From contig VFIW01000031.1 of assembly GCA_006386115.1 (NCBI GenBank), forward strand, positions 372,001-436,000: a DNA stretch of 64,000 nt, in the 5' to 3' direction. Under the pieces are notes generated by a model. That model saw nothing but the letters and a program-made list of their open reading frames with translations. It searched no databases and was not told the origin of the DNA. The stretch comes from Globisporangium splendens. Taxonomy: Eukaryota; Oomycota; Peronosporomycetes; Pythiales; Pythiaceae. Made by a program: the position numbers and the translations under genes. Within the stretch, counting starts at the first letter, position 1; every line of letters begins with the position of its first letter. Shown here piece after piece: positions 12,724-23,379 of this stretch.

Positions 12724-14045
12724 CTACTCAGACGCTGTATTCAAGGTTATGACTCGATTACAACGACCGTACAAAGTATGCTGGTTGATCACGGCTACAG
12801 AAACCATCGAATCATGTTGTTGTATTCGAAGATATTCTGAGTCGATCGATCGACTTCTTTGTGAATGGCATCCTTGTCAATGAGACTCAGGTATTCTTTG
12901 CTGTATGTAGATCATAAGTTAAATAGAATTACCTTCTCTCTCTCTCTTGTGAATGGCATCCAGCAGACATACACACACATCTGTCAAAAGCGCACAGGGA
13001 TGAACTCCCGGCGCGATCAGCAATCAGCGCGAAGGGGATGACTTTTTGCACATACACGATTGAGCTCAGTCGCACGCGCTCGGCTCCACTGGAAGGGACT
13101 CAGCACAATGCTCACGAGCGAATTGAAACGCATTTGGATGTGCACATGCCGCCGTCCATAACGACAACATGGTGCTTTTGCGATGGGGGTGGGATTCCCG
13201 TTCGGCCAGGTGGGGGAGGGATGGCTGGCACAAACGGCCAAAAGCGCTGCTGCATTGGCTGTGGACCGGCTACATGGTCTGACGCTTTCCTCTATAGACA
13301 CTTTATCTCACATTTGACAGCGCTTATGCTATATATAGATATATTTTTACATATACATCTAAGATCTTCATAGAGTTTGAAAAGGTAGTATGCATCTCTG
13401 GGAGGTGGACAAACCGCTGAGTGTGACGATGCCCAGTGATCTGAGTGGTCATTCCTTTTTGTCAGATCAACCAAACGGACAATAGCCTTTTTATACCGTG
13501 CTTATCGCTTTGATACACGTGAGATGCTGTCAGCCCGTACTAATATGCCGCTCTAGTTTAAGTAATAGTGCTAAGTTGATGCATACTCAATAGAACGGGT
13601 TCCGACCTTTTCTGCAAAGGACACACTCGATGCAGCATCCCGCGCCTTCTGCCAGGGAACTCGCGTTTGCCCGGAAACCAGCTGGCGCCTTCCGCCCCCC
13701 ACCATATGGCGCGCCGCGCTGACTTCCTCCCATAGCGAAACGCTTTTCAACAATCAGCAGCCAGCGCTGCGATCCCAGCTGGGTTCCCAGCGCACGTCGA
13801 TCAGCGCTCCGAAGGGCTCTTTCTACTGCGTCGTCGTATGGAAAAGCGCCCGCCGCCCATCAGCCAGCTCGGTGTGGGCGTGCGGCTTTTACATGCCACC
13901 CGCCATACGCCAATTCGACCTCTGCCGCACGAGTCTTCCTGTCCGTCGTAGCATACAAAAAGGGACTCGACGCCTTCGGGACGCATCGCACGCGACACGA
14001 CCTGACTTGACAGACACTTACAGAGAGAGAGAGAGAGACAGCAAG
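12724..14045. other. Divergent intergenic region, no firm gene
   Basis: This lies between the 5' end of the SFI1-like gene (-) and the CAP gene (+). A short open frame on the plus strand ending at 12840 (from an ATG at 12697, MLPQTPTQQLL) has no repeat character and could be a small gene or 3' exon, but nothing supports it further. A short direct repeat, GTGAATGGCATCC, occurs at about 12862 and 12951. The sequence between 13300 and 13560 is AT-rich. Confidence 0.4.
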
Positions 14046-15245
14046 ATGAAGACGTCGACCGTGCTCGCATTGACGGCGGCCGTGTTCGCTGCCAGTGCAA
14101 GCGCGCAGGATGGCGCATTCACGAACGAGGACAAGGCGCTCTGGATCGACCGCCACAACTACTTCCGCATGGCGGCGTTGCCCTGGTCCGCGGCCAACAT
14201 GCTCAAGATGAAGTGGAGCGACGATCTGGCCACGGCCGCGATCAACGAGGCGAAGGCGTGCTCGGCTGCGACGGGTTCCGGCATCAATGTGCACACGCAA
14301 GCCGCGACCGACACGAAGTCGGTCGTTGACTCGGCGTTCCAGGAATGGGCCGTCGTGGCTGCGCTCAAGGTGCTGTCGTCGTTGACTGCACCAAAGGATG
14401 GCGAAGCCGTCGGCACGGGCGTATACAACTCGTACTCGCAGATCGTGTGGTCCTCGACGAGCCAAGTTGGCTGCGGCTACGCGACGTGCGGCACCGGCAA
14501 GTCGGTCGTGTGCAAGTACGCCCCTGTGGGCAATGGCGCGAACGAGCCATGGTACATTCACAACACGCCAAACTCGCAATGCCCAGCTGGCACGCAGGGC
14601 GACGCAGGGCTTTGCATTGTCCCAGGCGACGCTGGCAACAACGACATCGCGCCGATCCCAGCCGGTGCTCATGCGTACGAAACGTTTGCGACCTTCATGA
14701 GCAACGAGTTGAAGGCGTTGAAGGGCGAGATCGTCAATGTTGGCTCCGGAAGCAGCATGGCCGATGGTGGTCCGATGACTGGAACGAACGCGAGTACCAA
14801 CCCCAATGCGGCAAATACGACGAACGAGGAGAATGCTACCGCCAAGTCGATTGGCTTTGGCAGTCTGACCGACGGATCGGACGGCGCTCCTGGCGTCGTG
14901 CGTCCAAGCTCCGGCAGCGGCTCGACGTTCTCCAACGAGGTGACTACGCCTGAACCTGCTGCTGGAGGTGCCGGCGCATCCACAGCCGCGACCTCTGCCG
15001 ACGAAGCCGTGGCCGCAGCCTCGCCGTCCAAGAAGAGCGCGAAGGAAAGTGGCACCGTGACGGGAGCGAACAACAAGTCGAGTGGGGAAGACAGCGAGGG
15101 CGGCGGCATTACGCCGGCCGGTTGGGCGGGTGTGATCGTCGTCGGGTGCGTCATGGTCGCCGGTATCGCCGTGTTCACGAGCTACCGCAAGAACCAGCGC
15201 CGCCAGCGCGAGATCATGCAGAACGGTGGCATCCACATCTTGTAG
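14046..15245 (+). CDS. Membrane-anchored CAP/SCP (PR-1-like) protein
   Basis: The predicted protein has 399 residues and no introns. MKTSTVLALTAAVFAASASA is a clear signal peptide. A CAP domain (cysteine-rich secretory protein/antigen 5/PR-1 superfamily) follows at about residues 28-185, with the RHNYFR start and the YNSYSQIVW signature, then VGCGYATC and VCKYAP with paired cysteines. A Ser/Thr/Gly/Ala-rich, low-complexity spacer covers about 230-350. One hydrophobic segment near 356-377 (AGVIVVGCVMVAGIAVF) is followed by a basic tail, so the CAP domain should face outside a membrane. CAP proteins bind sterols or act as proteases or effectors in different lineages; the role here is unknown. 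The start was chosen because the upstream frame is open but lacks a better ATG, and a GA-rich leader ends just before it. A second gene of the same architecture lies at 26677-27876 on the other strand. Confidence 0.85.
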   Translation: MKTSTVLALTAAVFAASASAQDGAFTNEDKALWIDRHNYFRMAALPWSAANMLKMKWSDDLATAAINEAKACSAATGSGINVHTQAATDTKSVVDSAFQEWAVVAALKVLSSLTAPKDGEAVGTGVYNSYSQIVWSSTSQVGCGYATCGTGKSVVCKYAPVGNGANEPWYIHNTPNSQCPAGTQGDAGLCIVPGDAGNNDIAPIPAGAHAYETFATFMSNELKALKGEIVNVGSGSSMADGGPMTGTNASTNPNAANTTNEENATAKSIGFGSLTDGSDGAPGVVRPSSGSGSTFSNEVTTPEPAAGGAGASTAATSADEAVAAASPSKKSAKESGTVTGANNKSSGEDSEGGGITPAGWAGVIVVGCVMVAGIAVFTSYRKNQRRQREIMQNGGIHIL

Positions 15246-16334
15246 ACGCCTGCCCAGTCCAGCAGCTCCCTAGTCTATTTTTGCGTGCTTTTCCGTTTTT
15301 TGAGACGCCTACAGTATTATGAAGACATTGAACCCATTCTTTTCCATGACGGACTTGCCTTGAACGCCACTTGCTTGCACAGAGTTCGTATGCGCAGATG
15401 TCAACTCGCACAGTTCAAACAGGAGGAATCGCATGTGAAGGCGCACGAAAATGCCATTGCGAATCTTTTGCGAACCTCGTTTTTGCGGCAATATGCCATT
15501 GACCAAAGGAAACACAAAATGGCTACCAGGAAGTTTATTGTATATATTCCCACAATAACTTGCACTTGCAATCGGATCTGTAGTTTTTTGCATCCAAACT
15601 TCGATTTTTTGGGCGATTCCCAAAACCCTACAGATGACGCCCCACTGTGCCTCAAGTGGTCATAAAAAGCCGAGCTCTATCACGTAAACTACGTGTGGGT
15701 ACACTGTGCCTCTTGAGGTATAAATTTCAAGTTAAATTACACTCATTTTTTCCACGAACATAAACTACGTGTTAGCACAGACTCTGTGCCTCTTCAAGTC
15801 CTTTGAAAATTGCTTCCGAAGTAAATTACACATAGGTTCACTGCCGTTTTTTATTATCATCCTTCCGTATGTTACCCGTAAACTACATCGTACTGTACTT
15901 TATAGAGCACTCTCTCGCTCTCATTCAAGTTGGCAATAAAAGAGAAAGGAAAAAAAAAAGCACACACACAGCTCAGCAGAGTGATGGTCGCTCTCTCCCC
16001 CCTCCCCTGTCCCCCCTCCTTCCTTGTTTTTCCACTATCACACCGCCGCGCGTTCTTCCATACTCAGCGCCATATAAAAAAGCGCAAGAGAAGAGAAGCA
16101 AGCGGCATTCTCTGGACGTGAGCGGAATCCGGTTTTCTCTCCATTGTTCACACGAGGGACGACGCGCAGCTCCCCTTCTTACTTCGTTGCGCTGTCTGCC
16201 GTCGTTGTTGGCGTTCGCACTGTGCGTCTGAGTGCAAAGTTGCGGCGGAAAACGGCAAAGAATTGAAGAAAACGGAGTGCGGATACACGCGGTGAAGAAG
16301 GAAAGAAGAAGCCGATTTGATTAAAGAAGCGAAT
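15246..16334. other. Intergenic, contains degenerate repeats and a pyrimidine-rich leader
   Basis: I find no supportable gene. The stretch 15643-15890 is a degenerate direct repeat (separate entry). The part from 15900 to 16140 is rich in CT and A tracts, including a long pyrimidine run near 15990-16030, and probably contains the promoter and leader of the kinase gene that starts at 16335. Confidence 0.5.
15643..15890. repeat. Degenerate direct repeats, three units
   Basis: The motif CACTGTGCCTC or CTCTGTGCCTC recurs at 15643, 15702 and 15782, each followed by an AAGT/GAGG step, and TAAACTACGTG recurs at about 15684 and 15771, with a weaker copy TAAACTACAT near 15878. Spacings of about 59 and 80 bp show a decayed tandem arrangement rather than a clean satellite. 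Confidence 0.6.
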
Positions 16335-19221
16335 ATGTCGAGCAGTCTGCGGTTCAAGTCGTCGCGTCGACGCGGCAACAGCCAGGAGGCGAACTACGGC
16401 AGCACAGCGCACAATGGGAGCGGCATGCTTGGGTCGAGTCCCGGCGGCGGCTACAGCCGCAACACGATCTCGGCCGCGCCGGGAAAAGGGTTCCACGCGG
16501 GCTTTGGCGGCAGTGGCAACAATTTGAGCTCGTCGGGCGGTCCGCACTCGCACTCGCCGTCGTCGTACAAAGAGGAAGGAGGCAGCGGCGCGTTTGTGTC
16601 GAGCAAGACGGGGTTCCTGACCAAGCGCGCGATGTCGTCGATGGACGCGTTCGCGAACTGGAAGGAGCGCTTCTTCGTGCTCGCTGAGGGCCACTTGTCG
16701 TATTATAAGCAGGGCGGCGGGTTCTTCAACTCGGGCAAGGAAGACATCGCGCACTTGAAAGGTGAACTGGAGCTCACGTCGGACTCGATTGTGCGCAAGA
16801 GCAACATTGACGACAAAGCGAATTGCTTCGAAGTGATCACGCCGACGAAGAAGATGTTTGCGCAAGCGAGCACCGCGAAGGAGATGGAGGACTGGGTCAA
16901 GTGCATTCGCGCGCATATCAACGCGCTGAAGCGTCCTCAAGGTCGCGGCAGTTTCCACGATGCGTCTCCGCCGTTCTCAGCCGCGCCAGCGTCAGGCATG
17001 GAAGACTACTCTCGACCAAGCATGCTGGAAGATCACGAGATTGTGCGTGGGGCGAACATGTCGAGCGACCCGAAGGATATGGTTATCAAGCAGCTTTTGG
17101 AGGAAAATCGTCAGCTCCGTGAACAGTTGACGATGAAGGACCAGATCATCCACGAACTCGAAATGAACGGCGGTCGATCGGTTGATGTACCGAGCGCGCC
17201 TGGCGGAGGCAAGATTCGTCAATCAGCACCTCAAATGATCTTGGATCTGCGCGATGTGAAGAAGAAACAATTCCAACTTTTTGATGCGGCCGAAATCGGT
17301 AACTGGCACTTGATTGCGACTTTGCTTCGTGATAACGTGGTCGACGTCAACGGCGTGGGGATTAACCAGACGACAGCACTGCACTTGGCGGCGAAGAACA
17401 ACCACCCGAATGCTGTGAAGGAACTTCTCGCCAGAAGCGCTGAACCTTCGGCCCGCAACGGCGACAGCTACACGCCACTGCACCTTGCCGTCCAAGAAGG
17501 AAACGTCGCGTATGTAAACCTGGTTGAGGATTTTGTACTGCTATGTTGGATGCTTACTTTGTTCTTCATTCTGCTTATGTAGGTGTGTTGAAGAGCTCCT
17601 GAACGCTGGCGCCGACCCGAATGCCACCGATTACCAGGGCAACGGTGCGATTCACATGGCTGCTGAAGGTGGCAACATCGCGATTGCAAAGCTGTTAGTC
17701 GCAAAGGGGGCACGCATTGATGCTCCAAATGCAAGCGGATCTCTCCCTGTTCACTTGTCTCCTATCGGCCACCCAATTCGTGTACTCCTTGGCAGTGGCT
17801 CCAATCTTGCTGCGACGAACCCATCGCAACCTCCAAAGCCCCGAGGCGAAGTACGTGAAAACAACGATACGCAAGTCAGTCATCTCGCGTTCAAGAACAA
17901 ATACCAGAAGGATTTGGCGCTTGGTCCACGCGACTTCGAATTCGTCAAGGTGTTGGGACGCGGTGCGTTTGCGAAGGTGTACCTGGTACGAGGCAAGGGG
18001 TCGAACCGCGACAAGTGGTATGCGTTGAAGGCGTACAACAAACAGGCGATTGTGCAAAAGAACCAAGCGCAGTACATTCACACGGAGAAGGCAGCACTTC
18101 AAGCATGCTCGGACCACCCGTACATTGTCACTCTTTACTACGCGTTCCAGTCTCAGGATCGTCTGTTTTTGGTCATGGAGTACTGTGGCGGTGGCGATCT
18201 GCTGTCTGCATTGACCAGACGCAAAGTGTTTACCGAACCAGAAGCAGCGTTCTACATTGGTGAAATTGCGCTGGCGCTGTCCCACTTGCACTCGAAGAAC
18301 ATTGTGTTCCGTGATTTGAAACCGGAAAACGTTGTCATGGATTTGGAGGGCCACTGTCTGCTGACAGACTTCGGCATTTCGAAGGAAGGCATCAAGGACC
18401 ACACGTCTGCGAACACCTTCTGTGGTTCGCCAATGTACCTCGCTCCTGAAATGCTTTCTCGATCGGGGTACGTTTATGTACGTTGGTGCTGTCTTTCTTT
18501 CTCCCGTGCTAACTCTTTCTGTTTGCTCGCTTTGTGTGTGTAGACACGGCTTTGCTTTGGATTGGTATTCTGTTGGAGCCCTGCTGTTTGAGTTGCTGAC
18601 GGGTCTCCCTCCTTTTTACACGAACGACAAGAAGCAGTTGTTCCACAACATTCTTCGCGGCCACTTGGTGATTCCGGACCACCTCTCCCCGAATGCGAGA
18701 GATTTGATCCAACGACTCCTGCACCGTGACCCAAAGCAGCGTTTGGGCTCGGGTCCAACGGGCGATCGCGAGATCTTTGTAAGTTTTTTACACTTGTCAA
18801 TTGTACAGGTGCATTCGCTCGTTACTCACTTTATTTCATGCCTTTGTAGACCCACCCATTCTTCTCGACAGTCGACTGGGACAAGCTGAAAAGACGCGAA
18901 CTCGCACCACCGTTCCGTCCAAAGATCACCACGGACCCAACGGGTGTGCCAGACACGTCAAATTTCCCTCAGGCATTCACAGACCAAGAGATTTCGGACA
19001 TTGAGCGCGGCTTTGAGCTGATGGACCCGAATGCGCAACAAATTCAGCGTCCTGGCAACAGCCAGAAGGACGACCGGCGATTGTTCAAAGACTTTGACTT
19101 CACGCCAGAACTCCAGTTGGACAGTGAAGCGAAACAGTTTGAGCAGCTGGCGCTTCAGCAGAACAGCTTCAAGAATCTTCCTGCTCCTGCTTTGTTGGAA
19201 GCGGACGAGTATAGCATTTAG
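16335..19221 (+). CDS. PH-ankyrin-AGC protein kinase
   Basis: Four exons (16335-17509, 17583-18467, 18544-18778, 18850-19221) encode 888 residues; the introns of 73, 76 and 71 nt have GTATGT, GTACGT and GTAAGT donors and TAG acceptors. Domains: a Gly/Ser-rich N-terminus; a PH domain at about 91-198 (starts TGFLTKRAM, ends EMEDWVKCIRAHI); a short coiled coil near 240-270; four or five ankyrin repeats at about 312-465; and a kinase domain from about 510. Kinase motifs are GRGAFAKVYLV, YALKAYNK (ATP lysine), FRDLKPENV (Phe in place of His of HRD), DFGIS, a TFCGSPMYLAPE activation segment, and an AGC tail starting with HPFFSTVDWDKL. FKDFDF near the C-terminus resembles the hydrophobic motif. The PH domain suggests lipid-dependent membrane recruitment as in AKT; this is inference. 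It ends 330 bp from the convergent methyltransferase gene. Confidence 0.9.
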
Positions 19222-19550
19222 ATTGTTGTTAGCCCCGATGGAGTGCCTCGAGACCGTGATGTTTGGCGGTGAATGAAGCGCTGTATTGACTCGAGTGGTG
19301 CCGAAAACGGACTGCATCAAGACTGATCGAAGAACGTCCGAAATCAAGCAACGCACCACATGTTTGAAACGGATATGCAATAGCCCAAGATGTGTTTTGA
19401 AACCCAGAAATGCACAGGAATGAACAAAACTCGAGAAAAAAAGAAAGTAAGAGCGTCAATATATGCATGGGAGTTGGTTGTCTTTACCTGAAAATATCGG
19501 AGTGTGCATTTCCCATGGGGCTCTATCTAACACTGTCTTCTCTAGTCGCT
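19222..19550. other. Short convergent intergenic spacer
   Basis: This separates the 3' ends of the kinase (+) and the methyltransferase (-). It must hold both polyadenylation regions. I see no gene in it. Confidence 0.5.
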
Positions 19551-20706
19551 CTATGTCTGTGTTGTGGTTGCCTCGGTTCGCGAGAACTTCAAGATGGAGA
19601 GCCGCTCGTTCCGTGCCTTAGTGGAGCGAACAACCTGAACAAGCATGGCATTTATAACAAGGTTAGTGCGCTGCCCTGGTACTAACTTTTCTCCCTTGAA
19701 GGGCATTTTTCGTACCGTCATGGAGAAGCCGTCTTTGGCTAGAATGGCTGCGATCTCCTTCGGCTTGTTCTCAATCACGACCACCATGTAGAAGACACCT
19801 TTGGGCGACAACAGATCCTAAAGCAAAACACCCCGAGTATCACCACGAGGACACGTCAATTACAAAGAGCTCATAAGAAGTACGGAGAGCAACACAGCAA
19901 CTTGGTTACCTTGATCTTTGGAAGCAGTCGATCGATCACCTCCCGTCCATTAACGCCGCCAGCCCACGCAGCTTCGATGCCGCTGCACAGCATCCAAAGA
20001 ACAAATGCACAGAGGAAAATAGTCATGAGCATTTGGAATAGTCCATATGGCAAAGCGTTTCAGTCACACACGTGGAGCCAACTTCCTCTGACGGTGTCGG
20101 CACATAGGGTGGATTGAACAGCAGCACATCCAGCTTGCCCTGCACACACAAAGAAAATACAGTTAGCTCAATGACACTCGAAGGCATTGCAACCACACAT
20201 GGTAGAATAAAGTCACGAGCCTGCAGTCGCTGCTCATAGCACGCAACCAGGTTGGTCCGCACGATGTCGAACGTCTCGACGCCGTTGATCGTCGCAGTGT
20301 TGTGCGCGACAGTCGTGGCCAGCGGATTGATGTCTGTCGCCAAAAACATGGTGTGGGTGCCGAGTTTCCGCAGCACATTCGCCAAATACACAAACACGGC
20401 GCCGCTACCGCACCTACAAGCACACACAAAGGGTGCGTATAGCCATTGATTCATGCAGCATCCATGTCGGCGTCAGAATAGACCGAGGAATGCGATAATG
20501 AACACCAAAGCTGCAAGCGGTTGGCAATGACGATGGGGGGATCGAAGCGCTACGCACCCAATTTCCAGGCAGATCGACGGGTTGAGCGCAGTGAGGAGCG
20601 GCAGCTCGTCCTGCAGCGCGTCGAGGAACAGGAACGTGTCTTCCGCGGGCTCGTACACGTTGCAGTCGTACGGCATGTCGATCTCCGGCACCGGCGCGGG
20701 CTCCAT
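19551..20706 (-). CDS. N6AMT1/HemK2-type glutamine methyltransferase (eRF1-modifying)
   Basis: Six exons on the minus strand, 20706-20558, 20413-20197, 20139-20072, 19982-19910, 19817-19716 and 19634-19551, give 230 residues, close to the roughly 214 of animal N6AMT1. The SAM site is LEIGCGSGAVFVYLA, followed by ATDINPLA; the catalytic NPPY is in FNPPYVPTPSEEVGS, followed by the family-specific GIEAAWAGGVNGREVID block. The C-terminal strand is ERLSILKFSR. Known members, with a Trm112 partner, methylate the Gln of the GGQ motif of release factor eRF1, and a lysine in histone H4 has been proposed. Introns 1, 3, 4 and 5 have good splice signals and fit the family alignment. The donor of intron 2 (20196-20140) is chosen only because it keeps frame; nearby donors fail. 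Five introns in 693 coding bases stand out against the intronless acyltransferase next door. Confidence 0.88.
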
Positions 20707-21000
20707 GGTCGCTTGCTTTGCTTGATTTGTTTCCTTTTGGTGCACGTCAAGGAATGGAAAGCATCTGATTGGATGAAAAGCGCATGAATGCAGGTACAGT
20801 AGACCCTCGTATAAAGAAGCGTTGTTTGTTGGTCGTGATCTCTACAAACCGATTTTTGACAAGCAAGCACACGTTCCTAAAGCCCTGTTTGTTTTCTATT
20901 AAAAATGCGCACACGCATATCAACTGTAGACACTCGCATCTTCTTTCTATCAGCTTCACTCTTTTCTAAACTCTCTGTCGTTTTCTTCTTCTTCTTCTTC

Positions 21001-23379
21001 TTACGCGTCACAGAGCACCTTCATGTCCGCAAACGCCTGCAGCAAGTCGTTCGCGAATTTCTCCGAGTTCGTCTGAGGGCACGACTTCTTGCTCGAGATG
21101 TGGAAGAAAATCGCGTTTTCGCCAGCAATCATGTAGCTCACACCGTAACCGTCTTCGGCGACGGGACCGAAGCCGCCACCGGGGCAGATCGCATCATCCA
21201 CGCCGTACTTCGTGCCTTCAAGCGACTTGAACACTTTCGGCCAGTGCGTGGTTTGCTGCTGAGGCTGCTGACTCGTCGACAGACGCCATGGACGACCCAA
21301 CGCGCTCTTCAGGAACGCCGACTCGATGCCGAACCCGACCGAGGTACAGTACAACGTGAACAAGTGACGATCAATGCCCTTGCCACACATGGCACCACGG
21401 TAGCCATCTTGGTGGGCATCACACGCAGTTTGCAGCAGCTTGAGCTTTTGTTCGCGCGAGACCGAATCATCATCCATCGACAGCACAAACGCCTTGGCTT
21501 CATCGGTGACTGGGCGAACGGTCTCCGTGCGACCATCACGGTACAAACGCGTCATGCTCGACTCGTACGTTTGCGTGATCGTTCCAGTGTTGCGCTTGTA
21601 AGCCAACTGAAGCGCCATTTGGATAAATCCATCAGGAGACACACGGAACTTCTTGATCAGACCCTTCCCATACGCTTGGTTCTTGATGACCTTCAAGTCG
21701 AAATCGGCGATCGCTACCTTGGCATCCTCGAGCGACTTCAACACGGCTGGTTCTAAACCGGTAGAGAAATCCCATTGCAGAACCTTGCACGAAGGCAACA
21801 CCGACGTCTTTTCGCTCTCAACGTTCGGAATCACATCACCAGCGGCGTCGAATGGACGCGTGTACGTCACCTTCGTCGACACGTGTTCCCACGCATGCGC
21901 GAGCACTGGAGCATCCGCCCACGCGTGTTCAGCGTTGATGGCAGAGACACCGTTGTTGTACACCACGAGGTTGAAACTCTTGTCAAACCAGCGGTTGCCA
22001 CCAGAGCCGTGGATCATGTCCTTGCCCATCGCAGTCCAGTCACTTGGAAGGTTATCTTGGAGCACAACGACAAACACAGCCGACTCAATAAGTTCCAACG
22101 ATCGCTTGTTGATACCTTCCGAGAAGAACTTCTCACGGTTCTCCGCCCACTCGATACGACCCGCAGCAGTCAATGCAGCAAGGTTGCCTTCAGCAGCACC
22201 CACTGGTCCAAGGGTCTCCGATTGCTCCTTGATCCACTTCAATTGACGTTGCATTTCGAACTTGGATAGCAAGCGACCATGCTGACCTTTCTCAAAAAGT
22301 GGCATCTTGAAGAAACGACCGTTGCACAGCACAGCCACGTGCTTGGACTTGTGGTGGAACAGCTTCAACGTGTCTTCCTCGCGTCCAGGAATACGCGTGC
22401 ACGAGAAAATGCGCTGGTATTGGCTCATGCACAATGGCACAATGCCACGGATGAGCTGTGGAGGCAGGAGCTCACGGTCCAAATCTTGCTTGAAGAGCAT
22501 GAATTCATGAATCAAGCCAGCCGCCATAGCAGTTGGCTTCTTGGTCACACTGAATTCGAAATTCGCGTTCGAGAGCGCGTAGTAGTTGCTGTTGATCATC
22601 AACGAAGTACGTCCCTTCAGGTACACGTACTTCTCCCACCAGTCCGTGACGTAGTTGGTCGACCACCACGACTTGAGGTACAGGTAGAATTGAAGCTTTG
22701 GTCCTTCTTTCTTGAGGAAATCTTCGGCCATCTTCTCAGCTTCCTTGTACTCTTCTTCCGACAAAAGAGGATGCACCGACTTCAAGTACCGCGCGATCGT
22801 GTCCTTCAATGGCGGCAACGGCAAGCGCGGCAACGCATCTTGGAACGAGTACGTGAGCGGGTTGCGACCGCCAAACACCTTGAGCACAGCGCCCCAGAGG
22901 AGCACCATGTTGCTTTTCTCACGCGGCGCCAAGTACAACCAGCGACGGTAGCTCAAGAGCAACCGCAAGATCATGCGCTGGCCCCACATCAGCAACAGCA
23001 AGCCGAGGAAGCTCGCCCACGCCGCCAAGTATCCCAAATACAGCGACTGCGGCAAGTAGTTCGCAAACGGGATCAAGAAGTTTCCAACATTCCACACAAG
23101 ATGCGACAAGTATCCATTACGCCACCACGAGTCGGCTGGCGCCGTGACGACAGAGAAGATCACGGCGACCATGACGCCGACCGCGACGAGTGGCGGCGCT
23201 GGGTACACACGGTGCTTGATCGCGCGCTCCATGTGGAAGTAGGAGCGCAGCAGCGTCTGGCGGATCTCCCATGGCGGCGGGATTGTGAACGACACGCGGA
23301 TGCCTTGGTCCGAGTACAAGAGCTCGACGCCGCGCTTGTGCTCGTCGAACACGCCGGTCGCCTGATGCGCTTCAGCCAT
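21001..23379 (-). CDS. Carnitine O-acyltransferase, CPT1-like membrane form
   Basis: An uninterrupted 792-residue frame. The N-terminal region has two hydrophobic segments (about residues 64-82 and 105-135) as in carnitine palmitoyltransferase 1 of the outer mitochondrial membrane. The catalytic body follows: a YYAL block, PLCMSQYQRIFSCTRIPG, WTAMGKDMIHGSGGNRWFDK, and the active-site NAEHAWADAP with the catalytic histidine at about residue 485 (usual NxEHxxxD). Later come RDGRTETVRP, CDAHQDGYRGAMCGKGIDRHLF and a FGPVAEDGYGVSY motif near the end, all family-typical in order. The enzyme transfers long-chain acyl groups between CoA and carnitine, feeding beta-oxidation. Length is normal for the family. 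It sits 294 bp downstream of the HemK2 gene start on the same strand; a GAA/CTT repeat lies directly at its stop codon. The start is the first ATG of the frame. Confidence 0.95.
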   Translation of the reverse strand: MAEAHQATGVFDEHKRGVELLYSDQGIRVSFTIPPPWEIRQTLLRSYFHMERAIKHRVYPAPPLVAVGVMVAVIFSVVTAPADSWWRNGYLSHLVWNVGNFLIPFANYLPQSLYLGYLAAWASFLGLLLLMWGQRMILRLLLSYRRWLYLAPREKSNMVLLWGAVLKVFGGRNPLTYSFQDALPRLPLPPLKDTIARYLKSVHPLLSEEEYKEAEKMAEDFLKKEGPKLQFYLYLKSWWSTNYVTDWWEKYVYLKGRTSLMINSNYYALSNANFEFSVTKKPTAMAAGLIHEFMLFKQDLDRELLPPQLIRGIVPLCMSQYQRIFSCTRIPGREEDTLKLFHHKSKHVAVLCNGRFFKMPLFEKGQHGRLLSKFEMQRQLKWIKEQSETLGPVGAAEGNLAALTAAGRIEWAENREKFFSEGINKRSLELIESAVFVVVLQDNLPSDWTAMGKDMIHGSGGNRWFDKSFNLVVYNNGVSAINAEHAWADAPVLAHAWEHVSTKVTYTRPFDAAGDVIPNVESEKTSVLPSCKVLQWDFSTGLEPAVLKSLEDAKVAIADFDLKVIKNQAYGKGLIKKFRVSPDGFIQMALQLAYKRNTGTITQTYESSMTRLYRDGRTETVRPVTDEAKAFVLSMDDDSVSREQKLKLLQTACDAHQDGYRGAMCGKGIDRHLFTLYCTSVGFGIESAFLKSALGRPWRLSTSQQPQQQTTHWPKVFKSLEGTKYGVDDAICPGGGFGPVAEDGYGVSYMIAGENAIFFHISSKKSCPQTNSEKFANDLLQAFADMKVLCDA

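Noticed and set aside
12554..12752. Arg-Glu-rich short reading frames at the AG repeat
   Set aside because: They are translations of a dinucleotide microsatellite.
12862..12963. Direct repeat GTGAATGGCATCC as target-site duplication of a small element
   Set aside because: The 76 bp between copies lack inverted ends or any transposon feature; chance or simple local duplication is as likely.
15643..15890. CRISPR-like spacing of repeats
   Set aside because: Units are too diverged and irregular, only three, and the genome is eukaryotic.
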